Positions 7,418-16,669 are shown, numbered from the stretch's first letter. The stretch: DNA of 64,000 nucleotides from Burkholderiales bacterium RIFCSPLOWO2_12_FULL_65_40 (GCA_001770955.1 MESL01000044.1:32272-96271), one strand, 5' to 3'. A program made the numbers and translations. The notes: a model not told the origin generated them from the sequence alone.

Positions 7418-10400
7418 ATGAATTCCACCGCCTCTGCTGCCCAGCCCTTCGCCGGTTTCGCCCCGCGCCCGACCCTCGACAGCCCGCTGCGCAAGGCCAT
7501 CACCGCCGCCTGCCGCGTGCCCGAACCCGAGGCCCTGGCGCCGCTGCTGGAGCAGGCGCGCCTGCCGCAGCCGATGGAGGACGCCGCCCAGGCCCTGGCC
7601 CTGCGCATCGCCGGCACGCTGCGCCAGCGCAAGGCCTCAGCGGGCCGCGCCGGCATCGTGCAGGGGCTGCTGCAGGAATTCGCGCTGTCATCGCAGGAGG
7701 GTGTGGCGCTGATGTGCCTGGCCGAAGCGCTTTTGCGCATTCCCGACGCGGCCACGCGCGACGCGCTGATCCGCGACAAGATCAGCAGCGGCCAGTGGGA
7801 GCCACACCTGGGCAAGAGCCCCTCGCTGTTCGTCAACGCCGCCACCTGGGGCCTGCTGCTGACGGGCAAGCTCGTCACCACGCACAACGAAGGCAGCCTC
7901 TCCGCTTCCCTGGGCCGCCTGATCGGCAAGGGCGGCGAGCCGCTGATCCGCAAGGGCGTGGACATGGCCATGCGCATGATGGGCGAGCAGTTCGTCACCG
8001 GCGAAACCATTGGCGAGGCCCTGGCCAACGCGCGCAAGATGGAGGCCGAGGGCTTCCGCTACTCTTACGACATGCTCGGCGAGGCCGCGCTCACCAGCGA
8101 GGACGCGGCGCGCTACTACGCGTCCTACGAGCAGGCCATCCATGCCATCGGCAAGGCCTCGAACGGACGCGGCATCTACGAAGGCCCGGGCATCTCCATC
8201 AAGCTCTCGGCCCTGCACCCGCGCTACAGCCGCGCGCAATACGACCGCGTGACCCATGAACTGTTCCCGCAGGTGCTGCGCCTGACCGAGCTGGCGCGCC
8301 AGTACGACATCGGCCTGAACATCGACGCCGAGGAAACCGAACGCCTCGAAATCTCCCTCGACCTGCTCGAACGCCTGTGCCAGGCGCCCAGCCTGCAGGG
8401 CTGGAACGGCATCGGCTTCGTGATCCAGGCCTACCAGAAGCGCTGTCCCTACGTGATCGACTTCGTCATCGACCTGGCCCGTCGGACGCGCCGCCGCCTC
8501 ATGGTGCGCCTGGTCAAGGGCGCCTACTGGGACAGCGAAATCAAGCGCGCCCAGGTCGATGGCCTGGCCGACTACCCGGTCTACACGCGCAAGGCGCACA
8601 CCGATGTTTCCTACCTTGCCTGCGCGCGCAAGCTGCTGGGCGCGCCCGAAGCCATCTACCCGCAGTTCGCCACGCACAACGCGCAGACGCTGGCCGCCAT
8701 CTACCACCTGGCCGGTAACAACTACTACGCCGGCCAGTATGAATTCCAATGCCTGCACGGCATGGGGGAGCCGCTGTACGAACAGGTGGTGGGTGCCGTC
8801 ACGGCCGGCAAGCTGGGCCGGCCCTGCCGCATCTACGCCCCGGTGGGCACGCACGAGACGCTGCTGGCCTACCTGGTGCGCCGCCTGCTGGAGAACGGTG
8901 CCAACACCTCGTTCGTGAACCGCATCGCCGACGGCTCCATCGCGCTGGAGGAACTCGTGTGCAACCCCGTGGCCACGGTGCAAAAGGCGGCCGAGGCCGA
9001 GGGCCGTGCCGGTCAGCCCCACCTGCGCATCCCGCTGCCCGGCCAGCTCTACGGTGACGAACGAGCCAACTCGCGCGGGCTGGACCTGGCCAGCGAGCAG
9101 GTGCTCACCGACCTGGCCACCGCCCTGCAGGCCAGCGCGCGCCAGCCGTGGCACGCTGCCCCGCTGCTGGCGCAGGACGCCGCCGCCGGGGCCACCGTGC
9201 CCGTGCACAACCCCGCCGACCACCGCGACGTGGTGGGCCAGGTACAGGAAGCCACAGAGGCCGATGTGGACAACGCACTGACCTGGGCCCACCAGGCCGC
9301 GCCGCAATGGGCCGCAACGGCGCCCGTCGAGCGCGCCGCCGCCCTGCTGCGCGCCGCCGACCTGCTGGAAGAGCAGATGCCCCAGCTCCTGGGTCTGCTG
9401 ATGCGCGAGGCGGGCAAGACCGCCGCCAATGCCATCGCCGAAGTGCGCGAGGCCGTGGATTTCCTGCGCTACTACGCCGCACAGGCCCAAGCCAGCTTCA
9501 CCAACGCCACCCATGTGCCCCTGGGCCCTGTGGTCTGCATCAGCCCCTGGAACTTCCCGCTGGCCATCTTCATGGGCCAGGTAGCCGCGGCGCTGGCCGC
9601 CGGCAACACCGTGCTGGCCAAACCGGCCGAACAAACGCCGCTGATCGCGGCCCAGGCCGTGCGCACCCTATGGCAGGCCGGCGTGCCACGCGCCGCCGTG
9701 CAGCTGCTGCCCGGCCAGGGCGAAACCGTAGGCGCCCGACTGGTGGCCGACGAACGCACCATGGGCGTGGTGTTCACCGGCTCGACCGAGGTGGCGCGCA
9801 TTCTGCAGCGTTCCATTGCGGGTCGGCTTGACACACATGGCAACCCCGTGGCGCTGATCGCCGAGACCGGTGGTCAGAACGCCATGATCGTGGACTCCTC
9901 GGCCCTGGTGGAACAGGTGGTGGGCGATGCCGTGGCCTCGGCCTTCGACAGCGCGGGCCAACGCTGCTCGGCGTTGCGCGTGCTGTGCGTGCAGGAAGAC
10001 GCCGCCGACCGCGTGGTGGCCATGCTGCAAGGCGCCATGGGCGAGTTGCGCATGGGCAACCCCGATGCCTTGCGCGTGGACGTGGGGCCCGTCATCGACG
10101 CCGAGGCACGTGCCGGCATCCTGGCCCACATCGATGCCCTGCGCGCCAAGGGCCACCGCGTGTTCCAGCCCATGGCCAGCAACGCCCCGGACCTGGCACA
10201 GGGCACCTACGTCCCTCCCACGCTGATCGAGATCGGCAGCATTGCCGAGCTGGAGCGCGAAGTCTTCGGCCCCGTGCTGCACTTCGTGCGCTACGCCCGC
10301 AAGGACCTGCCGCGCCTGCTGCAGCAGATCAACGCCACTGGTTACGGCCTGACGCTGGGCGTGCACACGCGCATCGACGAGACCATCGCCCAGGTGGTGG

Positions 10401-11170
10401 ACCAGGCGCACGCTGGCAACATCTACGTCAACCGCAACATGGTGGGCGCCGTGGTGGGTGTGCAGCCGTTCGGCGGCGAAGGCCTCTCGGGCACCGGCCC
10501 CAAGGCGGGCGGGCCGATGTATCTGCTGCGCATGCTGTCACGCTATCCCGCAAGCGCGCTGGCCAGCACGCTGGCACCCGCCGATGCGCTGCGCCCCTGC
10601 GACGACACGCAGCGCCGTGCCCTGCAGGCCACGCTGAAGGTGCTGCAGGACTGGGCCCGCAGCCAACAGAACAAGACACTTGAGCAGACCTGCCAGCGCC
10701 TGGCCGCCACCACGCCCAGCGGGGTGCTGCGCTCCCTGCCCGGCCCCACGGGCGAGAACAACAGCTACCAGATCCTCCCGCGCGAGCGCGTGCTGTGCCT
10801 GGCCACGCAAGATGCCGATCTGCTGACCCAGCTGGCCTGCGTGCTGGCCACGGGCGGCCAGGCCCTGTGGCCTGTGCAGCACCAGGCCCTGCATGCGCGC
10901 CTGCCCGCCGCGCTGCAGGAGCGCGTGGCGCTGGTGGCGCAATGGCAGGCCGACGGCGTGTGGCTCGACGCCGTGCTGCACCATGGCGACAGTGACGCAC
11001 TACGCACCGCCTGCCGCGCCATTGCCACCCGCTCCGGCCCCATCGTTACCGTGACCGGCCTGCCCTCGGGCAGCACGGAGGTGCCGCTCGAGCGCCTGGT
11101 GCTGGAACGCTCGCTCAGCGTGAACACGGCAGCGGCCGGCGGCAATGCCAGCCTGATGACCATCGGCTGA
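7418..11170 (+). CDS. putA: Bifunctional proline dehydrogenase / L-glutamate gamma-semialdehyde dehydrogenase PutA
   Basis: Oxidises proline to glutamate in two FAD- and NAD-dependent steps with channelled intermediate. The 1250-aa protein has a PRODH barrel with the KGAYWDSEIKRAQ motif near residue 366, and an ALDH domain with ISPWNFPLAIF near 708, general base Glu816 (IAETGG) and catalytic Cys850 (GQRCSALR). A further ~200 residues at the C-terminus form the domain of long PutA proteins. The ribbon-helix-helix DNA-binding domain of trifunctional PutA is absent, so it should be unable to repress its own gene. The ATG at 7418 follows GAGAG; an upstream ATG at 7352 would add a proline-rich tail. 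Confidence 0.96.
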   Translation: MNSTASAAQPFAGFAPRPTLDSPLRKAITAACRVPEPEALAPLLEQARLPQPMEDAAQALALRIAGTLRQRKASAGRAGIVQGLLQEFALSSQEGVALMCLAEALLRIPDAATRDALIRDKISSGQWEPHLGKSPSLFVNAATWGLLLTGKLVTTHNEGSLSASLGRLIGKGGEPLIRKGVDMAMRMMGEQFVTGETIGEALANARKMEAEGFRYSYDMLGEAALTSEDAARYYASYEQAIHAIGKASNGRGIYEGPGISIKLSALHPRYSRAQYDRVTHELFPQVLRLTELARQYDIGLNIDAEETERLEISLDLLERLCQAPSLQGWNGIGFVIQAYQKRCPYVIDFVIDLARRTRRRLMVRLVKGAYWDSEIKRAQVDGLADYPVYTRKAHTDVSYLACARKLLGAPEAIYPQFATHNAQTLAAIYHLAGNNYYAGQYEFQCLHGMGEPLYEQVVGAVTAGKLGRPCRIYAPVGTHETLLAYLVRRLLENGANTSFVNRIADGSIALEELVCNPVATVQKAAEAEGRAGQPHLRIPLPGQLYGDERANSRGLDLASEQVLTDLATALQASARQPWHAAPLLAQDAAAGATVPVHNPADHRDVVGQVQEATEADVDNALTWAHQAAPQWAATAPVERAAALLRAADLLEEQMPQLLGLLMREAGKTAANAIAEVREAVDFLRYYAAQAQASFTNATHVPLGPVVCISPWNFPLAIFMGQVAAALAAGNTVLAKPAEQTPLIAAQAVRTLWQAGVPRAAVQLLPGQGETVGARLVADERTMGVVFTGSTEVARILQRSIAGRLDTHGNPVALIAETGGQNAMIVDSSALVEQVVGDAVASAFDSAGQRCSALRVLCVQEDAADRVVAMLQGAMGELRMGNPDALRVDVGPVIDAEARAGILAHIDALRAKGHRVFQPMASNAPDLAQGTYVPPTLIEIGSIAELEREVFGPVLHFVRYARKDLPRLLQQINATGYGLTLGVHTRIDETIAQVVDQAHAGNIYVNRNMVGAVVGVQPFGGEGLSGTGPKAGGPMYLLRMLSRYPASALASTLAPADALRPCDDTQRRALQATLKVLQDWARSQQNKTLEQTCQRLAATTPSGVLRSLPGPTGENNSYQILPRERVLCLATQDADLLTQLACVLATGGQALWPVQHQALHARLPAALQERVALVAQWQADGVWLDAVLHHGDSDALRTACRAIATRSGPIVTVTGLPSGSTEVPLERLVLERSLSVNTAAAGGNASLMTIG

Positions 11171-11225
11171 TCCCCCGCCCAACAGACAAAACAGTCCGGG
11201 TGGTCGCATGCAGAAAAAAATAGTG

Positions 11226-11252
11226 GGAACAACTCCAGTGGCCGACCGTTGA
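11226..11252 (+). promoter_or_regulatory. ECF-type promoter 1 (before the exported protein at 11308)
   Basis: GGAAC (11226-11230), a 16-bp spacer, then CGTTGA (11247-11252). Spacing is identical to the promoter-like sequences before the ECF sigma gene and before the gene at 13384. Confidence 0.6.
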
Positions 11253-11307
11253 ATCAGACAAGGGCCGGCCTACGTCGGTCCCCATCCTTCAACTCTTGGA
11301 AATTACC

Positions 11308-11637
11308 ATGCGATCTCCCCGCTTCCTTATCTGGACCCTCGCCATCGCGGCACCAATGGTTTCGTTTGCCGCCCCCCCGCACAGCCCGGATGCCATGGAC
11401 CGGCACTCGGCCGCGTCACAGGGTGACCTCTACGGCCTGGATTTCGAAGCACGCTTCACGCCCTATCGCGACAGGGTCGCAGTACGGGCCGAAGCCCGGA
11501 TGGCAGCACCCCATTTCAAGAACGAATCCGCCCCGCCAAGCATGGATACCCCTTCCCGGACCAATCGCGAGGTGGTTCGGACCGAGGCAGCCGCTGCCCA
11601 GCGCGCCCGCCAGATTCTTGTTGGTAACCTGGGCTAG
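11308..11637 (+). CDS. Small exported protein, candidate ECF-regulon member
   Basis: 109 aa with a Sec signal peptide (MRSPRFLIWTLAIAAPMVSFA, cleavage near residue 21-22). The mature part is hydrophilic with no cysteine and ends in an Ala/Arg-rich helix, REVVRTEAAAAQRARQILV. That helix vaguely recalls DUF4148-type exported proteins of Burkholderiales, but I would not assign the family. It is preceded by a GGAAC-N16-CGTTGA promoter shared with the downstream sigma operon, so it may respond to the same envelope signal. Confidence 0.65.
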   Translation: MRSPRFLIWTLAIAAPMVSFAAPPHSPDAMDRHSAASQGDLYGLDFEARFTPYRDRVAVRAEARMAAPHFKNESAPPSMDTPSRTNREVVRTEAAAAQRARQILVGNLG

Positions 11638-11713
11638 ACCCACACGGCCGGGACACATGGGCGAGGCGGCCTGTACACAGTAGTCTCATGACCCCTGCTG
11701 CGCGCAAAAATAT

Positions 11714-11740
11714 GGAACTTTTGCGCGTCCCGTTCGTTGA
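11714..11740 (+). promoter_or_regulatory. ECF-type promoter 2 (before the sigma operon)
   Basis: GGAAC at 11714-11718 and CGTTGA at 11735-11740 with a 16-bp spacer. Starting about 6 bp after the -10 gives a very short leader to the ATG at 11755. This would be the autoregulatory promoter of the sigma factor. Confidence 0.7.
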
Positions 11741-11754
11741 CACTGGCAAGCACC

Positions 11755-12309
11755 ATGAGATCCTTTCGCCATCTCGATGACGACGACTGCATCGCCCACG
11801 CACAGCGGGGCGATCGCGCAGCGTTCTCGGAGCTGGTGGGGCGCTACCAGGACCGCATCTACCGGTTCCTGGTGCGGCTCACGCGCTCCCAGGACGACGC
11901 CCTGGAGCTGACCCAGGAAACTTTCCTCCACGCCTATGAGGCGCTGGAACGCTGGCGCCCCGAGGCACGTTTCACGACCTGGCTGTTCCACATCGCACGC
12001 AACCAGGCCTTTGACTGGCTGCGGCGCGGCAAGCGGGTTGAATTCGTGGCGCTGGAGGAGGACGACGAGGCCACCCTGCCCGACCCGGCCCCCGCGCCCG
12101 ATGCGGCCCTGGAAACCCGGCAGCGCTTTCACTGCCTGGAGCGGGCGCTGGCGCGCCTGCCCACCGAGCACCGGGAGATCCTGCTGCTGCGGGAGATCGA
12201 GGAAATGTCCTATGAGGATATCGCGGCCGTGCTGGAGATCAGCCTGGGCACCGTGAAATCACGCATCGCCCGGGCACGCACCGGACTGCTGGAAAAAATG
12301 CCGCGCTGA
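11755..12309 (+). CDS. RNA polymerase sigma factor, ECF (RpoE-like) family
   Basis: 184-aa sigma-70 family factor with region 2 (about 18-85; FSELVGRYQDRIYRFLVRL, DALELTQETFLHAYEALERW, FTTWLFHIARNQAFDWLR) and region 4 (about 125-178; LPTEHREILLLREIEEMSYE, GTVKSRIARAR). It opens a three-gene operon with a zinc anti-sigma factor 14 bp downstream and a CpxP-like periplasmic protein. I chose the ATG at 11755; a TTG start six codons upstream would overlap the -10. Likely cues are envelope or metal stress, inferred from the operon. Confidence 0.92.
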   Translation: MRSFRHLDDDDCIAHAQRGDRAAFSELVGRYQDRIYRFLVRLTRSQDDALELTQETFLHAYEALERWRPEARFTTWLFHIARNQAFDWLRRGKRVEFVALEEDDEATLPDPAPAPDAALETRQRFHCLERALARLPTEHREILLLREIEEMSYEDIAAVLEISLGTVKSRIARARTGLLEKMPR

Positions 12310-12323
12310 CAGGAGGAAATGCC

Positions 12324-12770
12324 ATGACTTGCCCCGGAACCGAAGAACTTTCCGCCTACGCCGACCACATGCTCACACCGCGCGATCACGCACGGCTCCA
12401 GCAGCACCTGCAGGGCTGCCCTGCGTGCCAGCACCGGCTTGGCGAACTGGCCTCCCTGCAACACGCCCTGCGCGCTCTGCCGTCGCCCACGCTGGGCTTT
12501 GACCTCGCCTCCCGCCTGGAAGGCCGCCTGCGGCCCCGGCCGCAGCGCCCACCGACCCGACGCTGGCTGGGCGACTGGTCTGGCTGGGTACCGGCGGGCC
12601 TCGCAGCCAGCATGGCGCTGGCATCGGGTGTCTGGCTCGGCGGTCTGTTGCTCGGCGGCGCTGGCGCGGCCACCCAGCCGGCAGCCATGGTGCGCGTATT
12701 CGACCCGGTGCCACCGGGCGGGCTGTGCGCCGCCGCCGAACTGTGCCGCCTGACGAAAGGAATGCCATGA
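12324..12770 (+). CDS. Anti-sigma factor with zinc-finger (zf-HC2/ZAS) domain
   Basis: 148 aa. The N-terminal ZAS motif is HLQGCPAC (H28-x3-C32-x2-C35), preceded by the usual ELSAYADHML helix, which would clamp the sigma factor in the cytoplasm. A single transmembrane helix (about 88-112, WVPAGLAASMALASGVWLGG) leads to a short periplasmic tail with two Cys (GLCAAAELC). The gene lies between the sigma factor and the CpxP-like gene and overlaps the latter by an ATGA. Release would require signal transfer across the membrane, perhaps through the CpxP-like partner. Confidence 0.88.
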   Translation: MTCPGTEELSAYADHMLTPRDHARLQQHLQGCPACQHRLGELASLQHALRALPSPTLGFDLASRLEGRLRPRPQRPPTRRWLGDWSGWVPAGLAASMALASGVWLGGLLLGGAGAATQPAAMVRVFDPVPPGGLCAAAELCRLTKGMP

Positions 12771-13240
12771 ACCGCCGCCATTGGACCCGCTACCTGCTGA
12801 TCGTCTCTCTGTCGCTCAATCTGGGGATTGTCGGCGCCCTGCTCTGGCCACCGTCGAAGCCCCAGCCGGCGGGAAACCCGGCGAGCCCGGCACCCCTGAA
12901 CCTGCAGGACCACCTCGAACTGAACACCGAGCAGCGCACACGCTGGCAGGCGCTGGAGCCAGCATTCCTCCAGGAACTGGCGGCCAACTGGCAGGCCATC
13001 CGCCAGCACCGGGAAGCCCTGGTCCGGCACATCTTCGCCACCACACCCGACCGTGCCGCCATCGACGCGGAGCAGGCCGCGATCGCGCGCCTGCAGGGGG
13101 CGCAGCAGCAACGCGTGATCACGCAGCTGCTGGCAGAGCGTGCCCTGCTGGACGAACGCCAGCGCACGCGCCTGATGGAATTGCTGCTGAACCGCTATGC
13201 CCAGGAAACCACGGAGGAAGAACAGTTGCACCGCGACTGA
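12767..13240 (+). CDS. Periplasmic heavy-metal sensor / Spy-CpxP-like protein
   Basis: 157 aa with an N-terminal signal anchor (about 8-27, YLLIVSLSLNLGIVGALLW) and an all-helical periplasmic domain: LNLQDHLELNTEQRTRW, then long Gln/Glu/Ala-rich helices ending DERQRTRLMELLLNRYAQE. The layout matches metal_resist/CnrX and Spy/CpxP proteins, which sense metals or misfolded protein and act with anti-sigma factors. It starts in the ATGA overlap with the anti-sigma gene. Sigma + membrane anti-sigma + CnrX/CpxP-like protein recalls Cnr/Ncc systems, but the ligand cannot be read from the sequence. Confidence 0.75.
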   Translation: MNRRHWTRYLLIVSLSLNLGIVGALLWPPSKPQPAGNPASPAPLNLQDHLELNTEQRTRWQALEPAFLQELAANWQAIRQHREALVRHIFATTPDRAAIDAEQAAIARLQGAQQQRVITQLLAERALLDERQRTRLMELLLNRYAQETTEEEQLHRD

Positions 13241-13297
13241 GGGGGCAATCCTGCAAGCCGCTGCAGGCATGGCGCCCGAGAAAGATGCAATAAAGAT

Positions 13298-13324
13298 GGA
13301 ACATTTGCGGGGGCGGTTCGTTGA
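13298..13324 (+). promoter_or_regulatory. ECF-type promoter 3 (before the gene at 13384)
   Basis: GGAAC (13298-13302), then CGTTGA (13319-13324) after 16 bp. It agrees with promoter 2 beyond the core: both carry TTTGCG just after the -35 and GTTCGTTGA at the -10. Confidence 0.7.
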
Positions 13325-13383
13325 AACCTACAAGGCCCCGCAGCAGCGGTGCCCCTGTTTCCATCCACCCTCAAGGAGTTTCC

Positions 13384-13863
13384 ATGAAATCACCCATCGC
13401 CCTGATGCTCGCCCTTGCCCTGTCGTCCCCCCTGGCCGTGCTGGCCGCCAGCGACGCCCACGACCACGGCAAGTCCGCCCCGCACAAGCTCGAACTCAAC
13501 GCCGGCAAGAAGTGGGGCACCGACGATGCGCTGCGCAAGGCCATGTCGGGCATCCAGACGTCGGTGACGCAGACCCTGCCCGCCGCCCATGCCGGCAAGG
13601 CCTCGGCCGCCGACTACGATGCCTTCGGCAAGGACGTGACGGCGCAGGTCACCTACATGGTGGAGAACTGCAAGCTCGACCCCCAGGCTGACGCCCAGCT
13701 CCACATCATCGTGGCCGACCTCATGGCCGGCGTCGAAGCGGCCCAGGGCAAGCACGGCGAGAAGAAACGCGCCTCGGGCGTCGTCAAGGTGGCCCAGGCC
13801 GCCAACGCCTACGGAAAGCATTTCGACCACGCTGGCTGGAAAGCCATCCAGATGCCCCACTGA
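13384..13863 (+). CDS. Periplasmic protein of unknown function, predicted ECF target
   Basis: 159 aa with a Sec signal peptide (MKSPIALMLALALSSPLAVLA) and a His-rich mature N-terminus, DAHDHGKSAPH, that could bind metal. The rest is predicted helical and resembles a four-helix bundle (GKKWGTDDALRKAMSGIQTS, TYMVENCKLDPQADAQLH, GVVKVAQAANAYGKHFDHA) with one Cys. I do not recognise a named family. The start has an AAGGAG ribosome binding site. The ECF-type promoter 60 bp upstream, nearly identical to that of the sigma gene, suggests it is the main effector of this stress response. Confidence 0.7.
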   Translation: MKSPIALMLALALSSPLAVLAASDAHDHGKSAPHKLELNAGKKWGTDDALRKAMSGIQTSVTQTLPAAHAGKASAADYDAFGKDVTAQVTYMVENCKLDPQADAQLHIIVADLMAGVEAAQGKHGEKKRASGVVKVAQAANAYGKHFDHAGWKAIQMPH

Positions 13864-13893
13864 ACGCCAGCAAGGCGGTGTCGTGCACGCTTT

Positions 13894-16584
13894 TTACAGC
13901 GTGTGCGACACCATCTTGAACTCGGGGTCGTCGGCAAAAGGCTTGATCGAGAACCCCAGATTGCGCATCAGCTTGAGCATGTCGGGGTTGTTCGCCAGCA
14001 CCAGCCCTTCGATGTCGGAGAGGCCCTTCTCGCGGGCGACATCCATGATGCTCAGCATCAACCGGGAGCCCAGGCCCTTGCCGGCGAAATCGTCGGCCAC
14101 CACCAGCGCAAACTCGCAACTTGTGTGGTCTGGGTTGGTGATGTAGCGCGACACACCGACGATGCGCTCGGTTTCGGTGATCTCCCCATCGGGCCCCGCC
14201 TTGCGCTCCTTGAAGACGGCCACGAGCGCCATTTCGCGGTCGTAGTCGATCAGCGTGAAACGCGCCAGCATCATCGGAGGCAGCTGTGCCATCGACGAAA
14301 TGAAGCGGAAATAACGGCTTTCCGGAGACAGGCTCTGCACCAGGGCCTGCAACATCTGCGCATCGTCCGGCCGGATCGGGCGCACGGTGTATTCGCCACC
14401 TCCGCGCAAGGGCCAGACCTGCTCGAATCGAGCGGGGTACGGCAGGATGGCCAGGTGGCCATAGTGGTTGGCGCTGCCGCTGGTGGCCTGGGGGGCATGG
14501 TCGATGACGATGCGCGCATCGACGGCCACAGCCCCCGACGCATCGACGATCAGGGGGTTGATGTCCATTTCGCGCAGCTGGGGCAGCTCGCAGACCATTT
14601 CCGACACGCGCAGCAGCACCTGCTCCAGGGCCTCCATGTTCACGGCGCTGGCGCCGCGCCATTCACCCAATGTTTCGGCCACCCGCGAACGCTCGATGAG
14701 GCGCCGTGCCAGAAACTGGTTCAGCGGCGGCAGTTCCATCGCACGGTCGTTGATCAGCTCGATCATCGTGCCGCCAGCGCCGAAGGCAATCACCGGGCCG
14801 AACGGATCGTCGGTCACCAGCCCGATGCAGACCTCGCGGCCGCGCCGGGCGCCGGCCATGTTCTGCACGGTTACACCGTTGATGCGGGCACCCGGCTGCA
14901 GGCGCGCCACGCGCTCGACCATGTTGGTGTAGGTGTCGCGCGCACTGGCGCCGTCCATGATGTTCAACGCCACGCCCTGCACATCCGACTTGTGGCTGAT
15001 GTCCGGCGAGTCGATCTTGAGCGCCACCGGAAAGCCCAGTTGTGTGGCAATCATCATGGCCTCATGGGCACTGCGCGCGAGGATGGTCTTGGTGACGGGA
15101 ATGTGGAAGGCCGCGAGCAGGGTCTTGGACTCCATCTCGGTCAGCACCTTGCGGCGCTCGGCGAGCACGCTCTCGATGACCAGGCGCGCACCTTCAATAT
15201 CAGGCTTGGCCAGCGCCGACAGGGGCGGCGGCGTCTGCTGAAGGAGCTGCTGGTTCTGGTGGAACGAGGCGATGTTGCCGAAGGCGCCGACGGCTGCCTC
15301 GGGCGTGCGAAAGCTCGGAATCTGCGCTTCCAGCAGAATGCCGCGCGCCGGAACCACCGTGGCGTCGCCCATCCAGCACGCCAGCAGCGGCTTGGTCATC
15401 TGGCGCTTGACCTCGGCCAGCGCGCGCGCCACCTCCGCGGTATCCACGCCCGACTTGGGTGAATGGATGGCCAGAACGCCATCAATCTGGCGGTCCTTGG
15501 AGGCGGCCTCGACGGCCAGCCGGTAATGCTCGGGAGACGCGTCCTCTGACAAATCGATCAGGTCCGCCAGCGACGCCAATGGCGGCAGCTGCGGCTTGAG
15601 GGCTTTGACCGACTCCTGCGAGAGCTTGCCGAGATCCAGGAAAATTTCATTGACCCAGTCCGCCGCCAGCACGCCCGGCCCCCCGCCATTGGTCACGATG
15701 GCCAGCCTGCGGCCCACCGGGCGGTAGCGGGATGCCAGGCACTTGGCGGCCGAGAACAAGGCCACAAAGGAGCGCACGCGCACCGCGCCCGCGCGCCGCA
15801 GGGCGGCGTCGAACACATCGTCGCTGCCGACGATGGTGCCGCTGTGCGTTTGAGCCGCCTCGTTGCCTGCAGGCTTGCGCCCTGCCTTGAGCACGACCAC
15901 CGGCTTGGCGTTGGCGGCCGAGCGCAGCGCGCTCATGAAAGTGCGCGCACTCGAAATGCCTTCCAGGTACACCACGATGCTGTGGGTCTGCGGGTCGTTG
16001 GCGAGGAAATCCAGCACCTGCGCAATGTCCACCGCTGTATTGGGCCCGAGCGACACCACGGAGGAAAAACCCACGGCATTGTTGCGTGCCCAGTCCAGAA
16101 TGGACGCCGTGAGCGCCCCCGACTGCGAGACCAGTGCCAGCGAGCCCGGTCGGGCCAGCGGACCTGCGGCACTCGCATTGAGCTGCAGCGCCGGGCGCTG
16201 GATGCCCAGGCAGTTGGGGCCAAGCAGATGAACCCCTTCGCGCTGAGCGATCTTCTTCAGATCGGCGGCCAGTTCCGGTCCGATCCCGCTTGAAATCACC
16301 AGCACGGCACGGCAGGCCATGCGCCCGGCCACTTCCAGGGCAGACGCCACATCGTCGGGCGGCAATGCAATGACCGCCAGATCGGCGCGCGTCTGTGCCA
16401 GGTCGGCCAGGGTGCCGGTGGTATGGATATCGAGAAAAACCAGACGGCCGGTGTAGCGCTGCGCCCGCAGGGCTTCATGGACGGCTCTGGCGTGGGGCGT
16501 CAGGCTGGCTTCGTCTTCCTGGCGACCGGCAAAGACGACGATGGTCTCGGGGGCGAAAAGGGGGGTGAGGTAATGCTTATCCAT
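13894..16584 (-). CDS. NDP-forming acyl-CoA synthetase fused to GNAT acetyltransferase (Pat/YfiQ-like)
   Basis: 896 aa with domains in order: CoA-binding (about 1-125; HLLGPNCLGI), succinyl-CoA-ligase-like (150-300), ligase subdomain and ATP-grasp (about 480-700), and a GNAT domain (about 730-890) with the acetyl-CoA motif ADDFAGKGLGSRLMLSI. Homologues act either as ADP-forming acetate-CoA ligases or, like Salmonella Pat / E. coli PatZ, as protein lysine acetyltransferases that switch off acetyl-CoA synthetase. An acs gene is in this window (57.5-59.5 kb). The ATG at 16584 has GGAG upstream. Distinguishing the two activities needs biochemistry. Confidence 0.9.
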   Translation of the reverse strand: MDKHYLTPLFAPETIVVFAGRQEDEASLTPHARAVHEALRAQRYTGRLVFLDIHTTGTLADLAQTRADLAVIALPPDDVASALEVAGRMACRAVLVISSGIGPELAADLKKIAQREGVHLLGPNCLGIQRPALQLNASAAGPLARPGSLALVSQSGALTASILDWARNNAVGFSSVVSLGPNTAVDIAQVLDFLANDPQTHSIVVYLEGISSARTFMSALRSAANAKPVVVLKAGRKPAGNEAAQTHSGTIVGSDDVFDAALRRAGAVRVRSFVALFSAAKCLASRYRPVGRRLAIVTNGGGPGVLAADWVNEIFLDLGKLSQESVKALKPQLPPLASLADLIDLSEDASPEHYRLAVEAASKDRQIDGVLAIHSPKSGVDTAEVARALAEVKRQMTKPLLACWMGDATVVPARGILLEAQIPSFRTPEAAVGAFGNIASFHQNQQLLQQTPPPLSALAKPDIEGARLVIESVLAERRKVLTEMESKTLLAAFHIPVTKTILARSAHEAMMIATQLGFPVALKIDSPDISHKSDVQGVALNIMDGASARDTYTNMVERVARLQPGARINGVTVQNMAGARRGREVCIGLVTDDPFGPVIAFGAGGTMIELINDRAMELPPLNQFLARRLIERSRVAETLGEWRGASAVNMEALEQVLLRVSEMVCELPQLREMDINPLIVDASGAVAVDARIVIDHAPQATSGSANHYGHLAILPYPARFEQVWPLRGGGEYTVRPIRPDDAQMLQALVQSLSPESRYFRFISSMAQLPPMMLARFTLIDYDREMALVAVFKERKAGPDGEITETERIVGVSRYITNPDHTSCEFALVVADDFAGKGLGSRLMLSIMDVAREKGLSDIEGLVLANNPDMLKLMRNLGFSIKPFADDPEFKMVSHTL

Positions 16585-16669
16585 GGTCAGCTCCAACAAA
16601 ACCTTGCACCACCGGCAGGGCCCAGGCCGAGTGGATTGGCCCCATGCAGCAGGGGCTCAAAAATGAAAA

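Noticed and set aside
7688..9634. About 648-aa open frame opposite putA
   Set aside because: Antisense shadow of putA with Gly/Val/His-rich low-complexity content.
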